The notes under the pieces: model-generated
What the model was told of the DNA's origin: nothing
Database searches by the model: none
What the model saw: the letters and a program-made list of their open reading frames with translations, nothing else
Position numbers and translations under genes: made by a program
Shown here: positions 42,984 through 51,683 of the stretch, one piece after another
Numbering within the stretch: position 1 is the stretch's first letter
Layout of the letters: each line of letters starts with the position of its first letter
Source of the DNA: an uncultured Muribaculaceae bacterium
GTDB taxonomy: Bacteria; Bacteroidota; Bacteroidia; Bacteroidales; Muribaculaceae
Length of the DNA: 64,000 bases
Assembly (NCBI GenBank): GCA_910579035.1
Contig: CAJTSR010000013.1
Location: 19,333-83,332 of the forward strand
Reading direction: 5' to 3'

Positions 42984-43550
42984 ATGGAACAGGAACGCAC
43001 AGCGATAACGGTTTACTGCGCATCGTCGCCTCGCCTTGAGCCGATATTTCATAAGGCCGCGGAGGCACTCGGGCGCGAGATAGCGCTTTCGGGCGCGCGA
43101 TTGGTGTACGGTGGCGGCCGCTCCGGCCTTATGGGCAGGGTGGCGGACTCCGTGCTTGAGGCCGGAGGCGCTGTGACGGGCGTGATACCCCGCTTTATGT
43201 ATGAGCGCGGCTGGGGCCACGACGGGCTTCAGCGCCTTGACATAGTGGACTCCATGCACACCCGCAAGGAAGCGATGATGCGTATGGCCAAGGGCGTTGT
43301 GGCGCTTCCGGGCGGCATCGGAACTTTCGAGGAGTTGCTGGAGGCCATCACATGGCGCGAGTTGCGCCTGTTCGACGGCAACATAGCCATATATAATGTC
43401 GACGGCTATTTCGATCCTCTCATATCGATGCTTGAATCGGCGGTGGAGCGCGGCTTTATGCGTACCGACCGCCGGAATCTCTACCGGGTAGTGTCTACGG
43501 CGCGCGAAGCCGTGGAGTATGCCCTTGGTGTTGAACCAACCGCACTATAA
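42984..43550 (+). CDS. LOG family (TIGR00730) nucleotide phosphoribohydrolase
   Basis: This 188-residue Rossmann-fold protein carries the lysine-decarboxylase-like motif in its LOG form: PGGIGTFEELLEAITW near residue 112, with YGGGRSGLMGRVADSVL near 42 and MHTRKEAMMRMAKG just before. LOG proteins hydrolyse AMP-like nucleoside monophosphates to base and ribose 5-phosphate; the role in gut bacteria is unclear. ATG at 42984 is preferred over a TTG four codons earlier. The end overlaps DUF4271 by 32 bases. Confidence 0.88.
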   Translation: MEQERTAITVYCASSPRLEPIFHKAAEALGREIALSGARLVYGGGRSGLMGRVADSVLEAGGAVTGVIPRFMYERGWGHDGLQRLDIVDSMHTRKEAMMRMAKGVVALPGGIGTFEELLEAITWRELRLFDGNIAIYNVDGYFDPLISMLESAVERGFMRTDRRNLYRVVSTAREAVEYALGVEPTAL

Positions 43551-44535
43551 GGACTTGAAAGCCGACAGCACAGCTATACATCAGGCCGATACGGCAGCCA
43601 CAGCCACTCCAGCGGTGGCTGCCGTGCCGGCATATGTGCGCGTGCGTCACCGCTGGCTTGACCCGAGGCTGCCCTACCCTCCCGAATATTTCGCCGACAT
43701 GCCCCCGGTATTGTCGACCTCGCTCGTGGATTCTATCGCGGCTGACACCGTGGTGCCTCACATACTCACGGAAGAACAGGCCGAGGTGCTGCGCTTCGAG
43801 GCTATGGTCGACAGCATAGAGCAAGCCCAGGCGTATGCCGAGGCTCATACCGGCCATGCCGAGGGCCTTAGGCCGGAGGCTCTGGCGCCGTCTTTCGGCA
43901 ATATGGGCACGCTTGGAGCCTTGCTGGCCGGGACTATGGCTGTGGCCGCTCTTAGCTCCGGCGGTATCCGCAGGGCACTGAAGGCTTACAGGCACGAGCT
44001 GTGGAGCGTTCGGCGGCGCGCCAATGTTTTCGACGACGCCCGTTCGGCACCGTCGTGGGCGGCTGTTATACTTGCCTTGCTCTTTATCGTGTTCGGCGGC
44101 ATCGCTCTCTATTGTTCCACACCGGAGAGTGCCACCCCGACCTTCCTCGGCGCTGTTGCCGCCATGGGCGTGCTGGGCGCTTACTATGTGTTCCAGTTGT
44201 GCTCTTACGCCACCGTGGGATATGCTTTTTCCACACCGTCGGGGCGCTCCATGTGGCTGTCGGGCTTTGCCGCGTCGCAGGCTTTCACGGGCCTTGCGCT
44301 TGCTGTGCCGGCGCTTCTGCTAATGTATGTCCCGGAGTGGAAAATCCCCTTGCTGTATGCCTGTGCGGCCATCTATTGCGCCGGGCGTTTAGTGTTTATC
44401 GGCAAGGGAATAAGAATTTTTTACAATAAAATCAGGTCTTTGCTCTATTTTATTTTGTACCTTTGCACCTTAGAAATTATACCCTTGTTTGCCGTATATG
44501 CGATTTTGGCATATATAGAAAGCGCATTGGTATGA
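43519..44535 (+). CDS. DUF4271 membrane protein
   Basis: This 338-residue protein has a soluble N-terminal 120 residues rich in Ala and Pro. About six or seven hydrophobic helices follow from residue 130 onward (for example AAVILALLFIVFGGIALY, and LLYFILYLCTLEIIPLFAVY at the end). It matches DUF4271 by composition and by its place before hemD, the normal Bacteroides order. Function is unknown. The 32-base overlap with LOG is long but no later ATG restores the N-terminus. The hemD promoter lies inside its last 80 bases. Confidence 0.8.
   Translation: MPLVLNQPHYKDLKADSTAIHQADTAATATPAVAAVPAYVRVRHRWLDPRLPYPPEYFADMPPVLSTSLVDSIAADTVVPHILTEEQAEVLRFEAMVDSIEQAQAYAEAHTGHAEGLRPEALAPSFGNMGTLGALLAGTMAVAALSSGGIRRALKAYRHELWSVRRRANVFDDARSAPSWAAVILALLFIVFGGIALYCSTPESATPTFLGAVAAMGVLGAYYVFQLCSYATVGYAFSTPSGRSMWLSGFAASQAFTGLALAVPALLLMYVPEWKIPLLYACAAIYCAGRLVFIGKGIRIFYNKIRSLLYFILYLCTLEIIPLFAVYAILAYIESALV
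44458..44465 (+). promoter_or_regulatory. Internal -7 element for hemD
   Basis: TACCTTTG lies within the end of the DUF4271 gene, about 100 bases before the hemD start. It can give hemD, rnpA, yidD and tatD a start site of their own. A -33 box at normal spacing is not evident. Confidence 0.45.
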
Positions 44536-44561
44536 TAGATGTTATTTAATGTACTGTCAGA

Positions 44562-45335
44562 GTGAAGATTAAGAAAATTTTGGTATCACAGCCCAAGCCG
44601 GCGTCCGACAAATCGCCCTATTTCGAGCTTGCTCAGAAATACGGCGTAGAGATAGTGTTCCGTCCCTTTATCAAGGTAGAAGGTCTGAGCGCTAAGGAAT
44701 TTCGCCAGCAGAAAGTCAATATATCGGACTTCACCGCTGTTATTTTCACGGCAAAGACTGCCGTCGACAATTTCTTCCGCCTTTGCGAGGAGATGCGCAT
44801 AACCATACCCGCTACTATGAAGTATTTCTGTACCAGCGAAACAGTAGCGAACTACCTTCAGAAATATATCGTTTACCGCAAGCGCAAGATTTTTGCCTCC
44901 CAGACAGGCAAGCTTGCCGACCTTGTGCCCTCTATGGTCAAGCATAAGAGCGAGAAATTCCTCTTTGCCGTGAGCGATGTGAACAATGGCAACGAAACAA
45001 GCCTTCTGAGCGATAACAAGCTCGATATCACTCCCGCCGTGATGTATCGCACGGTAAGCAACGATTTCACTCCCGAGGAGGCTTTCGACTACGATATGCT
45101 CGTGTTCTTCAGCCCGCAGGGTATCGAGTCGCTTCTTAAGAACTTCCCCGACTTCCAGCAGGGCGAGCTTGCCATCGCGGCACTCGGCGCTGCCACTGCC
45201 AAGTCGGTGACCGATGCAGGTCTGCGCCTTGACATAGAGGCACCCTCTCCCAAGGCACCGTCGATGACCGCGGCCATCGATCTCTATCTCGCTGAAAACA
45301 ACGGCGCGCCTCAAGGGGCTGCCGCAACCGCCTAA
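44562..45335 (+). CDS. hemD: Uroporphyrinogen-III synthase
   Basis: This 257-residue protein closes hydroxymethylbilane to uroporphyrinogen III. It starts at GTG with KIKKILVSQPKP, the Bacteroidetes form of the family N-terminus. It continues with IFTAKTAVDNFFRLC near residue 62 and VFFSPQGIESLLKNF near 184, the two halves of the bilobal fold. Position between DUF4271 and rnpA is the usual order. The other heme genes are not in the window, so the pathway it serves cannot be judged here. Confidence 0.88.
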   Translation: MKIKKILVSQPKPASDKSPYFELAQKYGVEIVFRPFIKVEGLSAKEFRQQKVNISDFTAVIFTAKTAVDNFFRLCEEMRITIPATMKYFCTSETVANYLQKYIVYRKRKIFASQTGKLADLVPSMVKHKSEKFLFAVSDVNNGNETSLLSDNKLDITPAVMYRTVSNDFTPEEAFDYDMLVFFSPQGIESLLKNFPDFQQGELAIAALGAATAKSVTDAGLRLDIEAPSPKAPSMTAAIDLYLAENNGAPQGAAATA

Positions 45336-45349
45336 TCACAATACTGAAT

Positions 45350-45763
45350 GTGAAAGAATTCGGCCTGGGAAAGAAAGAAAAGCTTTGCTCCGTCGTCGCC
45401 ATCGAACAACTCTTTGGCGCCGGCGGAGCCGAGTTTACGGCCCTTGCCTATCCACTACGCATAGTAGCCCGACGCAATGCCCGGCGTTCGTCCGACGCGC
45501 AGGTGGCATTCCTCATATCCATACCTAAAAAGCGCCTGCGCCACGCCGTGGAGCGTGTGCTGATGCGCCGACGCGTGCGCGAATCCTACCGCCTTCTGCG
45601 CAACAGCTATCCTTTGGCCGAGGGCGAGCGCGTCGATGCCGCCTTTGTGTATGTTGCCGACAGGGTGAAGAGCTATCGCTCGGTGGCACGTGCAATGGAG
45701 CGCTTATTGCGCGCCTTGCAGAAACATTATGCACCTCTCTCTCCCGATGAATCCCCTAAGTAA
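45350..45763 (+). CDS. rnpA: Ribonuclease P protein component
   Basis: This 137-residue basic protein binds the RNase P RNA and helps process tRNA 5' ends. The family signature is present as KRLRHAVERVLMRRRVRESY near residue 65. It starts at GTG (45350). The usual upstream partner rpmH is absent; instead the gene sits in the hemD-rnpA-yidD-tatD order typical of Bacteroidetes. Its end overlaps yidD. Confidence 0.93.
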   Translation: MKEFGLGKKEKLCSVVAIEQLFGAGGAEFTALAYPLRIVARRNARRSSDAQVAFLISIPKKRLRHAVERVLMRRRVRESYRLLRNSYPLAEGERVDAAFVYVADRVKSYRSVARAMERLLRALQKHYAPLSPDESPK

Positions 45764-45977
45764 AATACTGGTGTGGCTGTTGTCGGTGCCGATAATATTC
45801 TATCGCACCTGCATATCGCCAATGACTCCTCCGGCGTGCCGCTATACGCCCACGTGCAGCCAGTATGCTCTTGAAGCACTCAGAAAGCACGGCCCGGCAA
45901 AGGGGCTGTGGCTTGCCGCAAAACGTATAATGCGCTGTCACCCGTGGGGCGGCAGCGGCTATGACCCTGTGCCATGA
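45747..45977 (+). CDS. yidD: Membrane protein insertion efficiency factor YidD
   Basis: This 76-residue protein carries the whole YidD core: an amphipathic N-terminus LVWLLSVPIIFYRTCISP, CRYTPTCSQYALEALRKHG with the paired cysteines, and GLWLAAKRIMRCHPWGGSGY at the end. It assists YidC-dependent membrane insertion. The start MNPLSK is preferred; two in-frame ATGs further upstream lie inside rnpA. It overlaps rnpA by 17 bases and tatD by four. Confidence 0.93.
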   Translation: MNPLSKILVWLLSVPIIFYRTCISPMTPPACRYTPTCSQYALEALRKHGPAKGLWLAAKRIMRCHPWGGSGYDPVP

Positions 45978-46519
45978 CTGCCCGGGAGCTGCGCGAGCGT
46001 TTCGACGATGTTCACACCCACGGCCGCACCGGGCCGAGGCTTCTTACGTCGGTCGAGCCACGCGAGGCAAGGGACGGCGAGGCAGGGCAGGCGTGGTACT
46101 CTGTGGGCATACACCCTTGGAGCACTGCAGCGCATATACCCGACGACGATTTCCGGCTTCTTGAGGAGGCTGTTGATGACCCTCGCGTGGCAGCCATAGG
46201 CGAGTGCGGGCTTGATGCCTTGTGCGGGGGCAGCGCGGAGTATCAGGAGGCTGTGTTCCGGCGCCATGTCGAGCTGTCGGAGCGTGCCGGTTTGCCGTTG
46301 ATAGTGCACTGCGTGCGCCGATATGGCCGCATTATGGAGCTGCGCCGCGAGCTTAAACCCTTGCAGCCGTGGATTATCCACGGATTCCGAGGCAAGCCGG
46401 AGCTTGCGCGCCAGTTGCTCGCTGCCGGTTTTGACATATCGCTCGGACATGATGCCCCGCCAGCGCTTGAGGCAATAATACCTGCGGGGCGTCTTTTCCG
46501 GGAAAGCGATTGCTCCTGA
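45974..46519 (+). CDS. Short TatD family hydrolase
   Basis: This 181-residue protein has the metal motif H-T-H in DVHTHG near the N-terminus, GIHPWS, GECGLDAL with the catalytic glutamate, PLIVHCVRRY and WIIHGFRG. It stops at RLFRESDCS, right at the final metal-binding aspartate, so it lacks the C-terminal helices of full TatD proteins (about 260 residues). The related Bacteroides proteins at this locus are also short, but they usually extend 20-30 residues further. The substrate is unknown; a DNase-like or general metal-dependent hydrolase is likely. Confidence 0.8.
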   Translation: MTARELRERFDDVHTHGRTGPRLLTSVEPREARDGEAGQAWYSVGIHPWSTAAHIPDDDFRLLEEAVDDPRVAAIGECGLDALCGGSAEYQEAVFRRHVELSERAGLPLIVHCVRRYGRIMELRRELKPLQPWIIHGFRGKPELARQLLAAGFDISLGHDAPPALEAIIPAGRLFRESDCS

Positions 46520-46551
46520 TTCCACGTTTCTAAATAATTACCTTAATACCC

Positions 46552-47844
46552 ATGAAAAAAATCGTTATTTTGATTGTTGCTCTTGCCGCGTTGTTCAGCG
46601 CGGCGGCGTACACGCCCTCAGAGGAAGTGCGCAAATCGCAGGCAGAATTTGCCGCCGACCGCTTCGGCATTTTTATCCATTGGGGCATATACAGCATGTT
46701 CGGGCAGGGCGAGTGGTACCTTAACTACGGCCCGCTTGCCGAGGAGTATGCCAAGGCCGCGCGAGGCTTCTATCCTGCGGATTTCGATGCGGACAGCTGG
46801 GCCGAAGCCATAGCGGGTTCGGGAGCGAGGTATGTGTGCTTTACCAGCCGGCATCACGACGGTTTTTCTATGTGGGACACCGGGCAGAGTGATTACAACA
46901 TAGTCGATGCCACGCCTTTCGGGCGCGACGTGCTGCGCGAGTTGTCGGAGGCGTGTGCGCGGAAAAATCTCGCTCTTCATCTGTACTACTCGCATCTCGA
47001 CTGGACACGCACCGATTATCCGTGGGGCCGCACCGGGCATACTACCGGGCGCGACTCCACGCTGTGCGACTGGGAATCGTACTACGGCTTTATGAACAGG
47101 CAGCTTACGGAGCTGCTTACGTCTTACGGGCCTGTGCGGGCAATATGGTTCGACGGCTATTGGGACCACGACAGCGACAGTGTGCCTTTCGACTGGCAGC
47201 TTGAAGAACAGTACGCTATGATACACCGCCTGCAGCCGGGCTGTATGGTGGGCAACAACCACCATATAGAGCCTCTGCCGGGCGAGGATATACAGATATT
47301 CGAGCGCGATGTTCCCGGCGAAAATTCTGCCGGGCTTTCCGGGCAGGGCATAAGCCGCCTGCCCTTGGAAACTTGCAATACAATGAACGGTATGTGGGGC
47401 TACAAGGTGCAGGACACCGAATACAAGGATACTCCGACGCTTGTGCGCTACCTCGTGAAGACCGCCGGACTCGGAGCCAACCTGCTGCTGAACATAGGCC
47501 CGCTGCCGAGCGGGGCGCTTCCGTCGCAGAGCCTTGAGCGTCTGCGCGAGATAGGCGAGTGGATGAAGGTGTACGGAGAAACTATCTACGGCACCGAGGC
47601 CGGCGACTTCAAGCCGCAACCGTGGGGCGCGGCCACGCGCAAGGGCAGCAAGCTGTATGTGCATGTTCTTGACCCTGGCGTGCGCGAGATAGAGCTTCCG
47701 ATGGAGGCCAAGGTGAAGAGCGCCCGCGAGTTTGCGGGCGGCAAGCCCGTGCGTTTCAGTCGCGACGGCAGCAGAACCCGCCTTAGCATTCCCGTACAGC
47801 CTGAGGCGACGATAGACTATGTGGTGGAACTCGAAACTGAATGA
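46552..47844 (+). CDS. Alpha-L-fucosidase (GH29)
   Basis: This 430-residue enzyme has a signal peptide (residues 1-19) and the GH29 barrel: RFGIFIHWGIYSMFGQGEWY (37-56), TSRHHDGFSMWDT (98-110), LYYSHLDW, and the nucleophile D201 in IWFDGYWDHD. It removes alpha-linked fucose from host mucin glycans or similar sugars, probably in the periplasm. No SusC/SusD pair adjoins it, so it is not part of a classic polysaccharide utilisation locus here. Its stop overlaps cutC (ATGA). Confidence 0.92.
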   Translation: MKKIVILIVALAALFSAAAYTPSEEVRKSQAEFAADRFGIFIHWGIYSMFGQGEWYLNYGPLAEEYAKAARGFYPADFDADSWAEAIAGSGARYVCFTSRHHDGFSMWDTGQSDYNIVDATPFGRDVLRELSEACARKNLALHLYYSHLDWTRTDYPWGRTGHTTGRDSTLCDWESYYGFMNRQLTELLTSYGPVRAIWFDGYWDHDSDSVPFDWQLEEQYAMIHRLQPGCMVGNNHHIEPLPGEDIQIFERDVPGENSAGLSGQGISRLPLETCNTMNGMWGYKVQDTEYKDTPTLVRYLVKTAGLGANLLLNIGPLPSGALPSQSLERLREIGEWMKVYGETIYGTEAGDFKPQPWGAATRKGSKLYVHVLDPGVREIELPMEAKVKSAREFAGGKPVRFSRDGSRTRLSIPVQPEATIDYVVELETE

Positions 47845-48563
47845 CTATGATTCTCGAAGTATGTGCCGGTGACATAGCGGGAGTGGAAGCTGCCGCCCGT
47901 GGCGGAGCGGCCCGTGTGGAGCTGTGTTCTGCTCTTGACTGCGGAGGCCTAACACCGTCGGCCGGAATGATAGCCGAGGCGCTTAGGGTGCCTCGGCTGA
48001 GAGTGCATGTGCTCATAAGGCCCCGTGAGGGCGATTTTGTGTACAGCCGGCGGGAACTCGACGTAATGCTTGCCGACATAGCTGAAGCCCGCAGGCTCGG
48101 CGCACACGGCGTTGCCGTGGGAGCCCTGACGGCGACCGGCGCCGTTGATGTCGAGGCCATGCGGCAGGTAGTCGACGCGGCTTCGGGCATGCAGCTCACT
48201 TTCCACCGGGCTTTCGACCGCGTGGCAGATGCCGACGCTGCTTTCCGACAGCTTATAGAGCTTGGCTTCCACCGCGTCCTGACATCGGGGTGTGCTCCTT
48301 CGGCTTACGAGGGCATACCGATGCTGAGGCATCTGAGGCAGAGCGGGGCAGGGCGTATAAAAATTCTTGCAGGGGCGGGCATAAACGCCGACAATGCCGC
48401 CGCAGTGGCAGCCGTTGCCGACGAGCTCCATGCCTCAGCCCGCGCGCCGTTGGCAAGCGCACCTGCTCCGGCGGTGAAAATGGGAGCCGCCGATAACGGC
48501 GTGCGAATGGTAACATCATACGAACTTGTAAAACAAATAGCACAATGTATAAGCAACTTATAA
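47841..48563 (+). CDS. cutC: CutC family protein
   Basis: This 240-residue TIM-barrel protein matches CutC: LEVCAGDIAGVEAAARGGAA at the N-terminus, RVELCSALDCGGLTPS, HVLIRPREGDFVYS, LTFHRAFD near residue 115 and RVLTSGCAPSAYEG near 150. It was first described in copper homeostasis, but the biochemical role is uncertain and may be as a metabolic enzyme. It overlaps the fucosidase by four bases and the transglutaminase-like gene by 19. Confidence 0.9.
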   Translation: MTMILEVCAGDIAGVEAAARGGAARVELCSALDCGGLTPSAGMIAEALRVPRLRVHVLIRPREGDFVYSRRELDVMLADIAEARRLGAHGVAVGALTATGAVDVEAMRQVVDAASGMQLTFHRAFDRVADADAAFRQLIELGFHRVLTSGCAPSAYEGIPMLRHLRQSGAGRIKILAGAGINADNAAAVAAVADELHASARAPLASAPAPAVKMGAADNGVRMVTSYELVKQIAQCISNL

Positions 48564-51127
48564 GCGTATTGTTATGCGCGGTCACTGCCGTGGCGGCCTA
48601 TGGCGGATCAAAGTACGCCTACAGCGGGAGATACAGTGGCGGCGAGCGAGGCGATGTGGCCGCGATGCTTGCGTCCGACACCGTGAGTGGCGACGAGAAA
48701 GATGCCCTGCGGTGGCTGTATGCCTATATGCCATTGCCCGATATTGCCGACCACGATGCGTCGTTCTACCTGGCCAACATACGGTCGTCGCTGCGTGCCG
48801 CGCGCGAGATGCCGTGGGGCGGCTCGGTGCCAGAGCGGGAATGGCGCCATTTCGTGCTGCCTGTGCGTGTCAATAATGAAGACCTCGACCTCTCCCGTCC
48901 TGCTATGTACGATGAGCTTAAGAACCGTGTGAAGGGTCTTTCGATGGGCGAGGCGATACTCGAAGTGAACCACTGGTGCCACGAGAAGGCCACATACCGG
49001 CCGTCGGACGCACGTACCAATTCGCCTTTCGCCACCATGCGCTCGGCTCTGGGCCGCTGTGGCGAGGAATCGACCTTCACAGTGGCGGCGCTACGCGCGG
49101 TGGGAATACCTGCACGCCAGGTATATACGCCCCGATGGGCGCATACCGACGACAACCACGCGTGGGTGGAGGCCTGGGCCGATGGCAAATGGCATTTTTT
49201 AGGTGCCTGCGAGCCGGAGCCTGTGCTTGACCTCGGCTGGTTCAACGCCCCGGCTTCGCGTGGAATGCTTATGACCACCAAGGTGTTCGGCGCTTATGAC
49301 GGCCCGGAAGAACAACTTGAGCAAACGAATACGAACACACTTATAAATGTCACATCGAACTACGCTCCGACTGCAGCCATAGACGTGCGGGTGTATGATG
49401 CCGACGGACGTCCCGCCAAGGGAGCGCGTGTTGATTTCTGCCTTTACAATTATGCCGAGTTTTTCCCGGTGGCCACGAAGGTGGCCGACGAGGAGGGCCG
49501 AGCATCGCTTGTGGCCGGTATGGGCCATATGGTGGTATGGGCTTCGGACGGAAAGGGATATTACGGACTGTCGAAAGTGTCGGCAGGCGAGGACAACAAG
49601 GTTCAATTAACGGTCGACGGCCGTGGACGCTGGCGGGCGTCGTTCGACATTGTGCCTCCGTCGGCGTCGGGCTTGCTTCCTGCTGTCACCGATGCGCAGC
49701 GTGCCGAAAACGAGCGCCGCAAGGCAGCCGAGGACTCTGTACGCACGGCATATACCTCGACTTTCTGCGGCGACGGGTGCGCCGCCACTCTTGCAACTGA
49801 GCTTGGCCTGCCTGCGGACAGGGTAGCCACGGTGATGCGCCATGCGCGTGGAAATCACGAAGTGATAAGCGGCTTTCTGCGCTCTGTGCAGCCGTCGGAA
49901 CGCGAAAAAGCGCTGACGATGCTCGAGCAGCTCGCCGAAAAAGACCTCAACGACGTTACCGCAGAGGTGCTTGCCGATCATCTCGCCACCCCGCCATATG
50001 CCACCGCTCTATATGATGCCTACATACTTAACCCGCGAGTGGAACGCGAGATGCTCACGCCGTACAAGGCTTTCTTCGGCGCCCGGCTCGACAAGGCCAT
50101 GGGCGCACAGCCGGAGCGCTGGGTGCAGTGGGTGGCTGACAGCATATGCCTTGACGACGCTTGGAACCCGCTTGGTTTCAGAATGTCGCCGCAGGCAGTA
50201 TGGCGCGAGCGCAAGGCCGATGCCTTGTCGCGCTCCATATTCTTTGTCGCGGGCGCGCGTTCGCTCGGTGTGGCGGCGCGTATCGACCCCGTAAGCGGTA
50301 AAACACAGTATTCGCCGGGCGGAGAAAGCTGGGTAGACGTCGACTTCGGCGCTTCGGCGCAGACAGCCGCCCCGGTAGGTTTTGTCCGCTTGGAATGCCC
50401 GCCACGCAGCGGCGCAGAGCCTCGCTATTACTCACACTTCACCCTGAGCAAGATTGAGAACGGACGGCCTGTATTGCAGAATTACGATGAGATGGCTCCG
50501 CTGTCGCAATTTGTGTCGTCGCCCATGCCTCTTGACACAGGCAACTACGTGCTGCTCACGGGGCAACGCCTTGCCGACGGCGCCGTGCTGGTACATGGCG
50601 AATGCTTCTCCGTGGCCGAAGGTGATACCGTGTCAGTGCCGTTCATACTCAGGCAGGACGACAGCGCCGTGCAGGTGGCCGGGAATTTCAATTCCGAAAA
50701 TCTCTACTATGACGCCGCCACAGGCACCACCAAGTCGCTGTTGTCGACCACGGGACGTGGCTACTACACTCTGGTGCTTGCTGCGCCGGAACACGAACCC
50801 TCTGCGCACGCCATAAACGATATAGCGGCCCGCGCCCGTGATTTCGAGGCCGACGGACGCAAGATTATGCTTGTGTTCCCCGACAGGGCCTCGCTCGGGC
50901 GTTTCGATGCCTCGCTGCATGGGCAGCTGCCTTCAAACATGGTGCTTGGCGCGGACGTAGACGGCGCCATTGCTTCGGAGCTTTGCTCGGCTCTCGAATT
51001 GCCTGCTGGGCAGTTGCCGGTGGTGGTGATAGCCGATACTTTCAACCGCGTGGTATTCGTGCGGCAGGGCTATTCGGTAGGCCTTGCCGATGCCTTGCTG
51101 CAGACGCTTTCGCGCGTCGGGGATTAG
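48545..51127 (+). CDS. Secreted transglutaminase-like domain protein
   Basis: This 860-residue protein has a signal peptide (residues 1-20) and a transglutaminase-like domain (about 130-230) with C172 in GRCGEESTF and H205 in DDNHAWVEAW. The third residue of the triad is not at the usual LDP position and may be E223 or D229 in GACEPEPVLD. A beta-sandwich of the carboxypeptidase-regulatory or Big type follows (about 275-365), and then 450 residues I cannot name. It is probably a periplasmic protease or peptidase-like protein. Its stop overlaps the stop of the convergent carbonic anhydrase gene. Confidence 0.8.
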   Translation: MYKQLISVLLCAVTAVAAYGGSKYAYSGRYSGGERGDVAAMLASDTVSGDEKDALRWLYAYMPLPDIADHDASFYLANIRSSLRAAREMPWGGSVPEREWRHFVLPVRVNNEDLDLSRPAMYDELKNRVKGLSMGEAILEVNHWCHEKATYRPSDARTNSPFATMRSALGRCGEESTFTVAALRAVGIPARQVYTPRWAHTDDNHAWVEAWADGKWHFLGACEPEPVLDLGWFNAPASRGMLMTTKVFGAYDGPEEQLEQTNTNTLINVTSNYAPTAAIDVRVYDADGRPAKGARVDFCLYNYAEFFPVATKVADEEGRASLVAGMGHMVVWASDGKGYYGLSKVSAGEDNKVQLTVDGRGRWRASFDIVPPSASGLLPAVTDAQRAENERRKAAEDSVRTAYTSTFCGDGCAATLATELGLPADRVATVMRHARGNHEVISGFLRSVQPSEREKALTMLEQLAEKDLNDVTAEVLADHLATPPYATALYDAYILNPRVEREMLTPYKAFFGARLDKAMGAQPERWVQWVADSICLDDAWNPLGFRMSPQAVWRERKADALSRSIFFVAGARSLGVAARIDPVSGKTQYSPGGESWVDVDFGASAQTAAPVGFVRLECPPRSGAEPRYYSHFTLSKIENGRPVLQNYDEMAPLSQFVSSPMPLDTGNYVLLTGQRLADGAVLVHGECFSVAEGDTVSVPFILRQDDSAVQVAGNFNSENLYYDAATGTTKSLLSTTGRGYYTLVLAAPEHEPSAHAINDIAARARDFEADGRKIMLVFPDRASLGRFDASLHGQLPSNMVLGADVDGAIASELCSALELPAGQLPVVVIADTFNRVVFVRQGYSVGLADALLQTLSRVGD

Positions 51128-51666
51128 TCCACGGGGCTTAGCTCGCCGGTGGTAGAATCCATTATGTAGCCCCGTACACGCACGTCGGCGGCCATCAGCG
51201 GGTGCTTTCCTATAAGGTCTACTGTTTCGCTCACGGCTTCGGAGGTGTCTTCGAAGCCGTGCAGCCAACCGTCCAGGTCGATGCCGCAGTGACGCATGAG
51301 GGTGATGTGTTCCTCGCTCACGCCGCGTTTGCGCATCAGGTGGAGCATCTCTGCGGCGTTCATGCCTTGCACGCCGCAGCCGGTGTGGCCTATAACCATT
51401 ATTTCGTTCACGCCAAGCTCGTATACGGCCACAAGCAGCGAGCGCATCGTGGAGTCGAAGGGATTGGTGATGGTGCCTCCGGCGTTTTTGATGATTTTGA
51501 AATCACCGTTGCGCAGACCGAGTGCCGCCGGCAGCAGTTCGATAAGGCGAGTGTCCATACATGTGACAATGGCCAGACGCTTGTCGGGGTACTTTGTGGT
51601 GATATATTTCTCATAGCCTTTCTCGGCCACGAAATTCTTGTTGTGCAGGAGTATTTCTTCTATCAT
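51124..51666 (-). CDS. Beta-type carbonic anhydrase
   Basis: This 180-residue zinc enzyme interconverts CO2 and bicarbonate. Zinc ligands are C36 in IVTCMDTRL, H94 and C97 in GHTGCG, and the D38/R40 dyad is present. A DNA-binding or membrane segment is absent. It matches the short, type-II-like beta carbonic anhydrases of Bacteroidetes and Firmicutes. The start MIEEIL at 51666 is preferred to one 17 codons earlier that lies closer to yifB. It follows yifB by 17 bases. Confidence 0.92.
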   Translation of the reverse strand: MIEEILLHNKNFVAEKGYEKYITTKYPDKRLAIVTCMDTRLIELLPAALGLRNGDFKIIKNAGGTITNPFDSTMRSLLVAVYELGVNEIMVIGHTGCGVQGMNAAEMLHLMRKRGVSEEHITLMRHCGIDLDGWLHGFEDTSEAVSETVDLIGKHPLMAADVRVRGYIMDSTTGELSPVD

Positions 51667-51683
51667 AGCTTGATTATGTAGGG

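Noticed and set aside
41530..43068. Long minus-strand open frame of 512 codons opposite the amidase gene
   Set aside because: The plus-strand amidase and LOG genes are certain, and the antisense frame has no recognisable domain; open antisense frames are common in this GC-rich coding sequence.
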